Counted from the first letter of the stretch, positions 1 to 9,137 are shown. The stretch is DNA of 64,000 nucleotides from an uncultured Candidatus Melainabacteria bacterium (GCA_934754515.1 CAKVIG010000011.1:9825-73824); one strand, 5' to 3'. Numbers and translations: made by a program. The notes: generated from the letters alone by a model not told the origin.

Positions 1-1463
1 TGATCGTCATTGTTTAATTTTTGTACTATGTAGCCCAAAAGTGCGATTGATGATTGTTTATAAATACTTAGAGTTTCATATAAAATGTTCAAAACTTCAT
101 AGAAGCAGTCGTCATTTTTAACAACAGAAACAATATTTTTCCAAATTTCGTTGCTCTTAAATTCAAATGAGAGATTGTTAATTTGATTTATATATCCTCT
201 TTGAACAAGGTTTTCAATTATGCGTTCAAATTCTTTTTCAGAATTATTATCAAAATGCTCAAGCATTGCAGGATAGAATTTTGAACCCAAAACAGACATT
301 GCAACAAGCATTCTGTATGATGGCAAATCTTCTTGTTTAAGGATTCCTAATCTTGCATCCAAAATTGTTTCTAAAGATTTGTATGTAATATGCTTTAAGC
401 CGTTTCTTCGGATATCTTTATATAAAAGCACCATCTGCTCTACAATAGAAGGGTTACCGCCTGAAATTTTGAGTGCCAAATTTACAAAATCATCACCAAT
501 TTCAAGGTCACTATATTGTTTTACCAAAATATCAACCTGACTTTTTGTAAACGGTGCGATTGTTAAATCAATATAATTTTCTTCCGTAAGTTTAGGAGAA
601 GTTATACAACCCATGCCGGGTTTAACAATTTTTGAAATCAGAATAAATTTGCATCTTTCCAAAAAGTAATCATCTTTTAAAATTTCTTTTAAGAAATCAA
701 ACGACATGCCATCAATATTTTCAAAATCATCAATAACAAAAACTGCTTTAATTTTTTCAATAATTGTTAGCAAAACTTTTTTCATTATATTGAACATTTT
801 TGCTTTATTGTAATAAATATTTTCGTATTTATCCAAATTTTCAGGATATAAAAAGTTCAACAAATCCAAAATTTCAGCATTAGAAAGCGTCGGAAAATCC
901 TGTTTGAAAAATTTAACAGAATTCTTTTTGAGCTGCAATGTATCAGGACAGAAATTATTTACATTAAAAAATGTTAGTAATAAGTCTTGAAAATATCCAA
1001 ACGGAGAAAGCTGTGTAACTTGTGTGCAAGTCCCCCACAACCAAAGCAATTTAGCATTCTTAAGCTCGTTGATTGTGTATCTTAAAACTAAATCCTTACC
1101 GATTCCGCTTTCACCATTCAATGTGATAATTGTTTTATCGGCGTCCTTAATAGAATCTAAAAGTCTTGCTTTAACCTTTTGCTGAGAATTCATTTCTGCG
1201 CTGTATTCAGGTTTAGGATTGAATTTCTTTTGCGGGATAACAAATTCCATACCGCATTTTCTGCAAGCTTTAGCTTCAGGAAGATTTGCGGCACCGCATT
1301 CCGTACAAATTTTAAGCAAAACTTTGTGACAATTTGAGCATTCTTTAGCAGTAATCGGATTTATTGTCCCGCAATCTTTGCACACAGAAGCAATCTTTGC
1401 ACCGCAAAATTTGCATTTCAAAGAATTATCTTCTATTTCTTTTTTACATTTGGGACACTGCAT
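1..1463 (-). CDS. Double zinc-ribbon P-loop NTPase, C-terminus beyond window
   Basis: The reading frame is open from ATG 1463 to the window edge (487 codons seen), so the 3' end is missing. The first ~75 residues hold four to five CxxC pairs (it starts MQCPKCKKEIED, then CKFCGAK, CKDCGT, CSNCHK, CTECGA, CRKCG), a zinc-ribbon array. A P-loop follows at about residues 120-127 (GESGIGKD), where the usual Ser/Thr after the Lys is Asp, and a Walker B-like VFVIDDFEN near residue 240. The layout resembles the AAA/STAND ATPases that follow zinc ribbons in regulatory proteins. It lies 15 bp downstream of the acidic repeat protein and is probably in its operon. Nucleotide binding is inferred; the altered P-loop leaves hydrolysis in doubt. 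Confidence 0.75.
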   Translation of the reverse strand, partial: MQCPKCKKEIEDNSLKCKFCGAKIASVCKDCGTINPITAKECSNCHKVLLKICTECGAANLPEAKACRKCGMEFVIPQKKFNPKPEYSAEMNSQQKVKARLLDSIKDADKTIITLNGESGIGKDLVLRYTINELKNAKLLWLWGTCTQVTQLSPFGYFQDLLLTFFNVNNFCPDTLQLKKNSVKFFKQDFPTLSNAEILDLLNFLYPENLDKYENIYYNKAKMFNIMKKVLLTIIEKIKAVFVIDDFENIDGMSFDFLKEILKDDYFLERCKFILISKIVKPGMGCITSPKLTEENYIDLTIAPFTKSQVDILVKQYSDLEIGDDFVNLALKISGGNPSIVEQMVLLYKDIRRNGLKHITYKSLETILDARLGILKQEDLPSYRMLVAMSVLGSKFYPAMLEHFDNNSEKEFERIIENLVQRGYINQINNLSFEFKSNEIWKNIVSVVKNDDCFYEVLNILYETLSIYKQSSIALLGYIVQKLNNDD

Positions 1464-1478
1464 AAAATTTTTAAGTCC

Positions 1479-2960
1479 TTATTGTACAATAGCTACCAAC
1501 TCATTCAAAGCTTCAATTACATTATCTTCACTCATATCAAGTTCTGAAGCTACTTGAGGAATTGTAAGTTTCTCTTTGAATTTCAAATTATATACATTTA
1601 TTATATTTAATTCCGGATGTTTTGATGCTAAATCTTTTATTTCATTAACAATTTCTTCTGCGTCGATATCATCCTTGTATTTGTCTGTTGAATAGCTAAA
1701 TACCGAATAATCCGTAGGTTTAAAATTAATTTCTTCTTGCGATGTTGTTTCAGTATTTTCCAATGTCGTTGTAATAACATCTGCTATTTGTTCTAATCCA
1801 TTATCATTTATAACATCCAATGGATTTTCTTCTAATGGTTCTGTATCCAGTAGCGAAGTTTGATTATCATCTTCCTGCAAATCTAAATCCAAAGTATCAG
1901 CAGGCTCTAGAGTTTCAAAATCATTGTCTGCAGGAGTTAAATCATCAAAATCTAAAGTCTGCTCCAACGACTCGTCACTTGGTGCAAAACCTTCGATGTT
2001 ATTATCTGCAACAGGTTCTTCTGTTTCTTGCATGGCTAAGCCTTGAACATCATCTATTGTCGAATCGTCTGTTGTATCATCAAGAGAAATCTCGTCCAAA
2101 TCGTTAAGTTCAAGACAGTCATTTTTACTATCTTCTACAATATTTGGTTCTTCTTTCAAATCAGAAATTTCTAAACTTTCTTCCTGAGCTAGCTCTTCTG
2201 TTTCAAATGTCGGTTCAATTTCATTCAAATCTTCTGTTTCGAGAGAATCTGTAGCCACAAAATCCTCTAGCACACTATTATGAGTATCTTCTGTTGCAAC
2301 TGTAGGCTCAACTTCATTCAAATCTTCTGTTTCGAGAGAATCTGTAGCCACAAAATCCTCTAGCACACTATCATGAGCATCTTCTGTTGCAACTGTAGGC
2401 TCAACTTCATTTAAATCTTCTGTTTCTAGTGAATCTATCGTAACAAAATTTTCAGGTGTATTATTTTGAACATCTTCTTGAATTTCGTTAATGCTCATAA
2501 CCTCATCACCAGATGATTGATCTTGTGTGGCGTTCTCTGACATTAGAGCCGGTTCTTCCGGTTTAAGTTCCGCTAATTCAGCAACGCTTTCTTCAGTTTC
2601 TTTAGGTGTTTCCTTATTTTCTATAGGAATATTATTAATCATTCTGTCAACAAGTTCAGTATTAACTCTTTCAGTTCTTCTTTGAGCAACCTTTTCTAAA
2701 ACTTGTTGAGCATCAATTGTTCTGTGTTTTATTTCAGGATGAAAGCCCATTTTTTTAGGAACTGTAATTATTGAAGTTGAAACAACTTTTTCTAAATATG
2801 ATTGAATAACGCTATCATTATTTATTGAATTAATAATGACTTCCGAATGAGAGTATACATCATCAATAATATCGTCTAAAATAGCTTCCAAACCTTGAAA
2901 TTTTCGGTTTTGCTTTACTAAATTTTCAATTACACTATAGTATTTATTAGTTTTTTCCAT
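1479..2960 (-). CDS. Acidic repeat protein with C-terminal HTH-like helices
   Basis: Unrecognised 493-residue protein. Residues ~1-110 are mostly helical. The middle (~120-410) is low-complexity and very rich in Glu/Asp, with a 31-residue unit (core SLETEDLNEVEPTVATED) repeated about three times. The last ~60 residues return to a folded helical segment (LTIPQVASELDMSEDNVIEA) with the spacing of a sigma region 4-like helix-turn-helix. No signal peptide or membrane segment is visible. It lies 15 bp from both neighbours, the larger acidic membrane protein upstream and the zinc-ribbon ATPase downstream, so the three are probably co-transcribed. A scaffold or regulatory role is a guess. Confidence 0.8.
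   Translation of the reverse strand: MEKTNKYYSVIENLVKQNRKFQGLEAILDDIIDDVYSHSEVIINSINNDSVIQSYLEKVVSTSIITVPKKMGFHPEIKHRTIDAQQVLEKVAQRRTERVNTELVDRMINNIPIENKETPKETEESVAELAELKPEEPALMSENATQDQSSGDEVMSINEIQEDVQNNTPENFVTIDSLETEDLNEVEPTVATEDAHDSVLEDFVATDSLETEDLNEVEPTVATEDTHNSVLEDFVATDSLETEDLNEIEPTFETEELAQEESLEISDLKEEPNIVEDSKNDCLELNDLDEISLDDTTDDSTIDDVQGLAMQETEEPVADNNIEGFAPSDESLEQTLDFDDLTPADNDFETLEPADTLDLDLQEDDNQTSLLDTEPLEENPLDVINDNGLEQIADVITTTLENTETTSQEEINFKPTDYSVFSYSTDKYKDDIDAEEIVNEIKDLASKHPELNIINVYNLKFKEKLTIPQVASELDMSEDNVIEALNELVAIVQ
2221..2430 (-). repeat. 93-bp in-frame tandem repeat inside CDS
   Basis: The coding sequence repeats with a 93-bp period (31 codons): equivalent positions are 2221, 2314 and 2407. 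The first two full units are nearly identical at DNA level, with only a few substitutions, so the expansion is recent. It stays in frame and lengthens the acidic linker. Confidence 0.85.
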
Positions 2961-2975
2961 ATCGCTCTCTTTATA

Positions 2976-5015
2976 TTATAAATGAATGATTAAAACAGGA
3001 TTACCTTGCAAGTTTTTGAATGAATCTGAATTTACACTTAAGTTCATTGCTAATGCTTTATTAACTGTTTGCATTATCAAATTATCAACAGACAGCTCGC
3101 CGCTTGAAACGGTTATGCCAACAGCTTCAAATTTTTTCGCACTGTCATTATATTTGATTTCTACTGCAATTTTGTTTGTTATAGGCGGTTTGTTTAACAA
3201 CAACAATTCTGTTTTTAGATTTAACTGAATAATTTTACCCAATTTTACAAGATATCTTCTAGCTGAAGTATTTGAAGCGTAACCAGCCGGCACTTCCCAG
3301 TCTACTTTTAAATTAGAAACAAGAATTGAAGCATCTAAATTTTGTTCAATAGCAGGAATTGATTCTGCCGTACCTTCATTGCTATCAAGTTTAGGAGCAA
3401 CCGTTTCTACTGATTCAATCGGCATAGCTTCCTCTTGCTGCTGTTGAGGAGCAGGAGTTTGAACAGAATCTGCAATCAAATTATTTTCATCTTCTTTTGG
3501 AACTTGGTTAGTAAATTGATTATAACCTAAATATCCAACTGCTCCTAATACTACCAATAAACCGATAATTGCTAATAATTTAATTGAACTTTTTTGTTTT
3601 GGCTTCTGATAAACCACATTTGGAGTCTCATCTGTATTATCAGAGTTGAATAAAGCTTCTATCTGTTCGGTGTTATTTTCATTATCTTCATCTGAAGAAT
3701 CCTGATTATCTTCAGGCGAGTTGTCTTCTATAACTGCTGTTTCGTGGCTTTCTTCCGGAATATTCTCATCTTCTTTCCCAAGTAAGTCTAAAATGTTTTC
3801 GGTAGAATTTGTTTGTTCTTCGTATGGTGCAATTTCCTCTGCAATATTATCAAGCTTATTTTCTTCGGCATCTTGGTTTAATAAGTCATCCAAATTATCG
3901 CTTAGAGAATTTAAACTTGGTGAAGTTGTTGTAGAAAACTCAAAACCATTATCAGATTCTGCATTTGTTTCATTTTCAATATCTAAAGTCAACTCTTGAG
4001 ATGTTTCAGTATCTGTATCTGAAGCATAGACATCAGTGAATTCTTCATTTTGCTCATTATCTGCATTGTCATCAATATTATTATCAATACTCAGTTCATC
4101 AATAATATCTAAACTATCTTGTTGAGCAGGCTCAACATCGTCTGCTAAATCTAAAGACGAATCCAAACCGTCATCAAAGCCTGCTGAAAGTGTATCAGCT
4201 TCTTCCAGGAGCATGGAATCTTGAGCCGGCTCGAAATCTAACATCTCGTTGTTGCCGTCAATGTTCATAAAATCATCAGAAACTAAATCATCTGAAACCA
4301 GTTTGTCTGTGACTAATTCATCCATAGGTTCTAAAGTTTCTATGGCGTTTTGTTCTTCAGGTTGATTATTGATAGAAATAAAATTAAATGCATATTGAGC
4401 TTTGATAGCCTTTGCTAATCTTAATCGACCATCTTTAGATGCGATTAAAGATTTATAAAATGCATATTTATCATTAATATTATTTCCCAAGTATGCAAAA
4501 ATATCAATTTCACTTACGTCAAATTCATCTTCTTTGGTTACCAATAAAGGTTCTATATCATAGAAAGATACTAATAGAGTTTCATCAACGGCAATAAAAT
4601 TATCTTTAACATTTGATAGTTCAATGTTTTCAGGCTGAATAAAACCTGTAACAGTTGCGCCGGATAAATCAGGAGAAACTTTTATAAACATGTATGTGAC
4701 AGGAAGCAAGTTGTTGTCAAAATGTGATTTAGGAACACTTAATTCTTCGTCATTAAAATAAAGTCTGACATCAATGTAGGAATTATTGATGTATATATCA
4801 GCAATATCAATATCTTCTAATACTTGTCCAATATTGTGCAAACCTGAAACGGTATCGACATCATAAGTAGTTTTATCAAAAAAGCGTTCTGCAATTTTTG
4901 AAGCTAAACTGTCAGCAACGGCACGATTGCGTGTATCACTGTTTGTAATAACTTTGCATATATTTTGTGCAAATTCAATATCGTTATCTTCTATCAAAAA
5001 ATTATCAGTATTCAC
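2976..5015 (-). CDS. Large acidic single-TM protein with TonB/TolA-like C-terminus
   Basis: Unrecognised 679-residue protein in three parts. Residues 1-~220 look globular (strand-rich, with VPKSHFDNN and a GFIQPEN stretch); this has a loose, unproven resemblance to cyanobacterial DUF1822. Residues ~225-465 are a Glu/Asp/Asn/Ser-rich disordered linker. One transmembrane helix spans ~475-497 (KLLAIIGLLVVLGAVGYLG), preceded by Lys residues. After a Pro/Gln/Glu spacer, residues ~565-679 form a compact domain ending in the pattern 'SSGELSVDNLIMQTVNKAL...GNPVLIIHL', which has the spacing of TonB/TolA C-terminal domains. It is the first gene of the three-gene minus-strand cluster. It may bridge cytoplasm and envelope; the long acidic N-terminal half would be cytoplasmic. 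Confidence 0.8.
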   Translation of the reverse strand: MNTDNFLIEDNDIEFAQNICKVITNSDTRNRAVADSLASKIAERFFDKTTYDVDTVSGLHNIGQVLEDIDIADIYINNSYIDVRLYFNDEELSVPKSHFDNNLLPVTYMFIKVSPDLSGATVTGFIQPENIELSNVKDNFIAVDETLLVSFYDIEPLLVTKEDEFDVSEIDIFAYLGNNINDKYAFYKSLIASKDGRLRLAKAIKAQYAFNFISINNQPEEQNAIETLEPMDELVTDKLVSDDLVSDDFMNIDGNNEMLDFEPAQDSMLLEEADTLSAGFDDGLDSSLDLADDVEPAQQDSLDIIDELSIDNNIDDNADNEQNEEFTDVYASDTDTETSQELTLDIENETNAESDNGFEFSTTTSPSLNSLSDNLDDLLNQDAEENKLDNIAEEIAPYEEQTNSTENILDLLGKEDENIPEESHETAVIEDNSPEDNQDSSDEDNENNTEQIEALFNSDNTDETPNVVYQKPKQKSSIKLLAIIGLLVVLGAVGYLGYNQFTNQVPKEDENNLIADSVQTPAPQQQQEEAMPIESVETVAPKLDSNEGTAESIPAIEQNLDASILVSNLKVDWEVPAGYASNTSARRYLVKLGKIIQLNLKTELLLLNKPPITNKIAVEIKYNDSAKKFEAVGITVSSGELSVDNLIMQTVNKALAMNLSVNSDSFKNLQGNPVLIIHL

Positions 5016-5168
5016 CTAACACTCTCCCATACTATGCCTTATAATATCATATTATTAAAAAAAAATCTAGTAAATGAGCATGCCTTGATAAACATTAATA
5101 TTGACTTAATTGTTTGACAATAAAAAAAATATTATTAAATCAAATGGTGGATATTTGATTCTTATTTC

Positions 5169-5195
5169 TAAAGTTTAATAATTAATATCCGACAT
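5169..5195 (+). promoter_or_regulatory. Sigma-28 (FliA/SigD)-type promoter of transglycosylase gene
   Basis: TAAAGTTT at 5169-5176, an 11-bp spacer, then TCCGACAT at 5188-5195. The -35 equals the enterobacterial sigma-28 consensus, the spacing is exact, and the -10 keeps the CCGA core (5 of 8 against GCCGATAA). It lies 23 bp before ATG 5219, with an AGAAAGGA Shine-Dalgarno between. A near-perfect copy lies at 56935-56961. Confidence 0.55.
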
Positions 5196-5218
5196 AATTA
5201 TAGAAAGGATTTATTACT

Positions 5219-5884
5219 ATGTTTTCGTCAATGATTCAGAATTTATTAACATCATCAGGTAAATCGAGCGCTATGCAGAGAGCTGTTCAGATGAATAATT
5301 ATGTGAATAATCTTAATTCACAATGGACGCCTGTAGAAAAAAATGCAAATGCTTTACCTGATACAAATAATAAAATCCAATCTTTTGACAATGTATTAAA
5401 AAACTCTGCTCAAGTTAAATTCGGTGATTTGCTTACAAATCCCTCTACAAGAGTAAATGCTAATATTTATACAGCAAAAGCATCTGGAGCCACGGAAAAA
5501 GTTTCAACAAGAGAGCAAATCAAAGGTTTGGTTTCAAGAATTTCTAAAAAGCATGGTGTTGATGAAAAACTCGTAAATGCTTTGATTAAACAAGAATCCG
5601 GTTTTAATCCTAATGCTAAATCAAAAGTCGGAGCAATGGGTTTGATGCAATTAATGCCGGCGACAGCAAAAGGTTTAGGTGTTACAAACGCAATGGATCC
5701 TGAGCAGAACGTTGAAGGCGGTGTTAAGTATTTAAAATCAATGCTTAATAAATATAACGGGAATGTGATTTTGGCTTTGGCCGCATATAATGCAGGTCCG
5801 GGAGCTGTTGATAAATATGATGGCGTTCCACCTTATAAAGAAACGCAAAATTATGTGAAATCAATTTTATCTAATTATCTATAA
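5219..5884 (+). CDS. SLT-family lytic transglycosylase
   Basis: 221-residue protein that cleaves the MurNAc-GlcNAc bond of peptidoglycan. The C-terminal half (~98-221) is a complete SLT domain: catalytic Glu126 in KQESGFNPNA, then GAMGLMQLMPATA, and AAYNAGPGAV followed by PPYKETQNYV. The N-terminal ~95 residues are a Gln/Asn-rich helical region without a signal peptide, so export may be by a specialised secretion route. The gene stands alone behind a sigma-28-type promoter, which suggests cell-wall remodelling for a flagellum or related organelle. That role is inferred; the domain call is secure. Confidence 0.93.
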   Translation: MFSSMIQNLLTSSGKSSAMQRAVQMNNYVNNLNSQWTPVEKNANALPDTNNKIQSFDNVLKNSAQVKFGDLLTNPSTRVNANIYTAKASGATEKVSTREQIKGLVSRISKKHGVDEKLVNALIKQESGFNPNAKSKVGAMGLMQLMPATAKGLGVTNAMDPEQNVEGGVKYLKSMLNKYNGNVILALAAYNAGPGAVDKYDGVPPYKETQNYVKSILSNYL

Positions 5885-5890
5885 TAGAAA

Positions 5891-5924
5891 AATAAGGTGT
5901 ACAACTTGGTACACCTTATTTTTT
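5891..5924. terminator. Bidirectional terminator
   Basis: A perfect 12-bp stem (5891-5902 with 5909-5920) and 6-nt loop, with T-runs on both sides. It sits between the convergent transglycosylase and SIMPL genes and can serve both. Confidence 0.85.
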
Positions 5925-5927
5925 ATT

Positions 5928-6650
5928 TTATTTAATTTTAAATGATACATTTGCAACCGCTGTAACTTTTTTGTCAATAGAAGACGTATCATTAATTCCC
6001 ATGTCAGAAACATTTGTTGAATCAACAGGAGTTATTTGGTATACACCCATTCTAACCGATTGAATTTTACCGACAGAATTATGTGTTGGCTTTAACATAG
6101 AAGCAGCTCTTGCTTTAGCATCCTTAGAAGCTTTTTCTAATAAACTGACTTTTAAATCAGGTAATTTTGAGTAATCATAAGATGGAGCATAAGCACTAAT
6201 ATCAACACCTTTATCTATTAAACCTGTAATACTGTTAGATATTTCCTTTATTAATTCAACATTATCAGAATTTATAGTTATTGGCTGAGTTAAATTATAA
6301 ACGTCCGGAATATCAGTATATTCTCCTGTTTTTGGATTTCTTTTGTAAGAATAGTATCCGTTAACAGTTTTTAGCTCAACATTCTTTATTTGTTTTTCGG
6401 TCAGATATTTTTTTACAATATCAATTTGGTCTTGTGCGATTTTATAGGCTTCTTGTTTTGTTTGACTTTTGACGTTGATATCAAAGTTTAAAGTGCCGGA
6501 ATCTGACTTTACAATTTCATAAGCAGAACCTGTTACTGAAATAACATTATTATTGAAATTTTTTGTTACAATTCTTGTTGAAATAATTAATGACAAAGCA
6601 ACTAACAACCCTAAAGTTGCAATTTGTAATTTTTCAATTTTTTCTAGCAT
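5928..6650 (-). CDS. SIMPL (DUF541) domain protein
   Basis: 240-residue protein with an N-terminal membrane anchor (~11-30, LGLLVALSLIISTRIV) followed by an exported SIMPL domain. It has ISVTGSAYEIVKSD at the domain start, alternating 'KSQTKQEAYKIAQDQIDIV' helices and the closing VTAVANVSFKIK strand. The family is linked to oxidative-stress tolerance and outer-membrane folding in some bacteria, but its biochemical role is unsettled. It is the last gene of the gpsA-PSP1-hypothetical operon, 15 bp after its neighbour. Confidence 0.88.
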   Translation of the reverse strand: MLEKIEKLQIATLGLLVALSLIISTRIVTKNFNNNVISVTGSAYEIVKSDSGTLNFDINVKSQTKQEAYKIAQDQIDIVKKYLTEKQIKNVELKTVNGYYSYKRNPKTGEYTDIPDVYNLTQPITINSDNVELIKEISNSITGLIDKGVDISAYAPSYDYSKLPDLKVSLLEKASKDAKARAASMLKPTHNSVGKIQSVRMGVYQITPVDSTNVSDMGINDTSSIDKKVTAVANVSFKIK

Positions 6651-6665
6651 AGAAGCTCCTTTTTC

Positions 6666-7196
6666 TTATTGTTTTTTTATTGTGTGCAATTCTGCTAAAT
6701 AATCAGCACTATTTACGCTTTCTTCTATATGTTTATAAACAGATGTGAGAAAATCTTGCATGCTTACTTGTTGATGTTTAACTCTGTTGTTATATCTTTT
6801 AATTTTCCAATTTCTGAACAGTCTATCCAATAAGCGTGGATCTTGTCTTTCAGTAAGAAGCTTTTTAGGCTTCATAGCTTCTACTTCAAAGATTTTTCTG
6901 AAAGAACGGAAAAATCCAAATTGAGCCTTACCTTCAGCATTTTCAATGTATACGCCCCCCTCAAAATCTTTGCTTGAAGGACGAATTACAACATTGTATA
7001 TATCATTTTTTTCACAGTTTTTTCTTAAGTCCATCATTTTTTTACAAAACGATTTTAAGTTTTTGTAATAATCAGGATAAGAACTTTCCGGAAAATATTC
7101 AGAATTTCTTAATACATTGAAACTACCTTTTTTTACGATAAGTTTTTGAAAACCAATATTATTATTGGTTTGTTGATTGATTGGTTGGATGTTCAT
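6666..7196 (-). CDS. Hypothetical protein with N-terminal GFQK motif
   Basis: Unrecognised 176-residue basic protein. It begins MNIQPINQQTNNNIGFQKL, matching the M-x-I-x plus F-[KQ] N-terminus of several other proteins in this window. The rest is mixed alpha/beta with a Lys/Arg-rich middle (RLLDRLFRNWKIKRYNNR). No signal peptide or membrane segment. It is 11 bp downstream of the PSP1 gene and 15 bp upstream of the SIMPL gene. Confidence 0.75.
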   Translation of the reverse strand: MNIQPINQQTNNNIGFQKLIVKKGSFNVLRNSEYFPESSYPDYYKNLKSFCKKMMDLRKNCEKNDIYNVVIRPSSKDFEGGVYIENAEGKAQFGFFRSFRKIFEVEAMKPKKLLTERQDPRLLDRLFRNWKIKRYNNRVKHQQVSMQDFLTSVYKHIEESVNSADYLAELHTIKKQ

Positions 7197-7207
7197 AATT
7201 TTCGCCT

Positions 7208-8143
7208 TTACACATTTCCTGTTGAGCTGTTTCTATCGTCTTCCAACTGTTTTAATTGTCTTGCATCAACCTTTTCATCGGCTGAGTAAGAAGTTGTTAG
7301 GGTTGATACTTCAATATCTACATTAACATCAGCATCTACCATTTCGATATCAGCTTTATTGTACTCTTTTATTTTACCATCTTCAAATTTTACTGCAACC
7401 ATATTGTTAAGAAATTGTATAAAACAAACTTTGCCCAACCCGTTTGGAGTCATAACGGTTGACCCGACAGGAGGCATTCCTTTAGCAGCTTCTATGTAAT
7501 TTGAGTACTCGTAAGTCAGGCAGCACAACAATCTTCCGCAAGTTCCAGAAATCTTAGAAGGCGCAATCGGCATTCCTTGGTCTTTTGCTAACTTAACATT
7601 AATAGATTCAAATTTTCTTAAATAAGATGAACAGCAGAACGGTTTTCCGCAAATCCCTGTTCCATCCATAATTGAAGACTCATCTCTAACACCGATGTGT
7701 CTTAAATCTATTCTCATGCGTTTAAAAACTTGTGTTAAATCCTTTAAAAGTTCTCTAAAATCGACTCTTTCTGGTGCTGTGTAATAAAAAGAAATTTTTC
7801 TTCTGTCAAACGTAATTCTGCATTGAACAAGATTCATGTTCAAGCGGTGTTTTTTTACCAAATCTTTACATTTGAAGTATGAAGTTACTTCTTCTTTTTT
7901 TAATTCGTCAAGCACCATCATGTCTTCTTGAGTCATAACACGAATAAATTCGAAAGGTGCAGGAGTTTTTTTAGAATTTTCAAACTTTTTTGCAACTTCT
8001 TTGTTAACCAAAAATGCCTTAAGAGCTTCTTCGCCTTTTTCTGTGCGAGCTAAAACTAATGCTCCGTCATCAAGATTAATGTTATCAGGACAATTCAAAG
8101 GAACGAAAGTATTTTTTAAGTATTTAACCGCATATTTAATCAT
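7208..8143 (-). CDS. PSP1 domain protein (RicT/YaaT-like)
   Basis: 311 residues. The central and C-terminal parts match the PSP1 family: RKISFYYTAPERVDFRELLKD, then the cysteine-rich core GICGKPFCCSSYLRKF and SGTCGRLLCCLTYEYSNY. In Bacillus subtilis the homologue RicT (YaaT) joins RicA/RicF in an Fe-S-containing complex that affects RNA processing and phosphorelay signalling. No RicA/RicF partner is visible here. The start overlaps the end of gpsA by 8 bp, so translation is probably coupled. The ~40-residue tail after the domain is acidic and disordered. Confidence 0.9.
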   Translation of the reverse strand: MIKYAVKYLKNTFVPLNCPDNINLDDGALVLARTEKGEEALKAFLVNKEVAKKFENSKKTPAPFEFIRVMTQEDMMVLDELKKEEVTSYFKCKDLVKKHRLNMNLVQCRITFDRRKISFYYTAPERVDFRELLKDLTQVFKRMRIDLRHIGVRDESSIMDGTGICGKPFCCSSYLRKFESINVKLAKDQGMPIAPSKISGTCGRLLCCLTYEYSNYIEAAKGMPPVGSTVMTPNGLGKVCFIQFLNNMVAVKFEDGKIKEYNKADIEMVDADVNVDIEVSTLTTSYSADEKVDARQLKQLEDDRNSSTGNV

Positions 8144-9137
8144 AACTTTCTTCCTTTTTAAGTTTTCTGTTCATCAATTTTGATAAAACTTCTTTTGGAG
8201 TAATATCTGTGTAAACTGCTTCATAAATAGCGTTTGAAACAGGAACTTCGATGTCTAATTTTTCTGCTAAATCACAAACGGCTTTTGATGTTTTAACACC
8301 TTCTGCTACAGAACCTAATTCTCTTAATATATCGTCAATTTTTTTGCCTTTACCAATCATAGAACCTACCGTGTAGTTTCTGGACATAGGGCTTGAGCAA
8401 GTTGCGATTAAATCGCCCATGCCTGAAAGTCCGTATAAAGTAGACGGATTTGCACCCAATTTAACGGAAAGCCTTACTATTTCAGCCATACCTCTTGTTA
8501 AAAGAGTTCCCATGCAATTATCACCCAATTCCATTGAGTGAGCAAAACCTGAGGCAATCGCGATTACGTTTTTCAAGCTTCCGCCTAATTCAACACCAAT
8601 TACATCAGAATTTGTGTACAATCTGAAACGATTAGGAACATTGCAAGCTTTTTGAACAAACTCTGCAACTTCCATATCTTCGCATGCAACAGAAGCAGCG
8701 GTTGGTTTGCCTTGTAAAACTTCTTTCGCAAGAGTCGGACCTGATAAGATAACAACTTTTTGATTCGGTAAAACATCTTTAATAACTTCTGACATTCTCA
8801 TTAAAGTATTAAGTTCCAAGCCTTTTGAAGCATTTACAAGCGGTTGTTCAGGTTTTATGCCAACTTGTTTTAATTGTTCACAAACACTTCTTACACCTGA
8901 TGTTGCAACAACTGACAGGATAATATCAGCACCATCAATCGCTTTTTTAAGATCAGAAGTGAATTCAACTTTTTTATCCAACTGTACTTCTAAAGGTTTT
9001 GAGCAATGTTTATTTACAACCAAATCTTCATTTAAGTCGCTTTCTCTGCCCCAAACTACTATATCTTCAAAATTATCATTTAATAACCAAGCAAGTGTTA
9101 ATCCCCAACATCCCGGTCCAAGTACAGTTAATTTCAT
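8136..9137 (-). CDS. gpsA: Glycerol-3-phosphate dehydrogenase [NAD(P)+]
   Basis: 333 residues, full family length. It reduces dihydroxyacetone phosphate to sn-glycerol 3-phosphate for phospholipid synthesis. The N-terminal Rossmann motif is VLGPGCWGLTLAWLL; LSGPTLAKEVLQGKPTAAS and the substrate-site Lys in LGGSLKNVIAIA follow, with GLSGMGDLIATCSS and GSVAEGVKTSKAV in the C-terminal domain. It leads a minus-strand operon with the PSP1 protein. Two PlsC-type acyltransferases that act further along the pathway are encoded at 13.7-15.0 kb. Confidence 0.96.
   Translation of the reverse strand: MKLTVLGPGCWGLTLAWLLNDNFEDIVVWGRESDLNEDLVVNKHCSKPLEVQLDKKVEFTSDLKKAIDGADIILSVVATSGVRSVCEQLKQVGIKPEQPLVNASKGLELNTLMRMSEVIKDVLPNQKVVILSGPTLAKEVLQGKPTAASVACEDMEVAEFVQKACNVPNRFRLYTNSDVIGVELGGSLKNVIAIASGFAHSMELGDNCMGTLLTRGMAEIVRLSVKLGANPSTLYGLSGMGDLIATCSSPMSRNYTVGSMIGKGKKIDDILRELGSVAEGVKTSKAVCDLAEKLDIEVPVSNAIYEAVYTDITPKEVLSKLMNRKLKKEESYD

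Noticed and set aside
2221..2430. CRISPR-like direct repeats
   Set aside because: The 93-bp period is in frame within a protein gene, without spacers of varied sequence.
5101..5119. TTGACT and TTGACA upstream of the transglycosylase as sigma-70 -35 boxes
   Set aside because: No -10 hexamer lies 16-18 bp downstream of either; the sigma-28-type boxes fit better.
7208..8143. Sporulation role for the PSP1 protein
   Set aside because: PSP1 proteins are widespread in non-sporulating bacteria and no sporulation gene is nearby.
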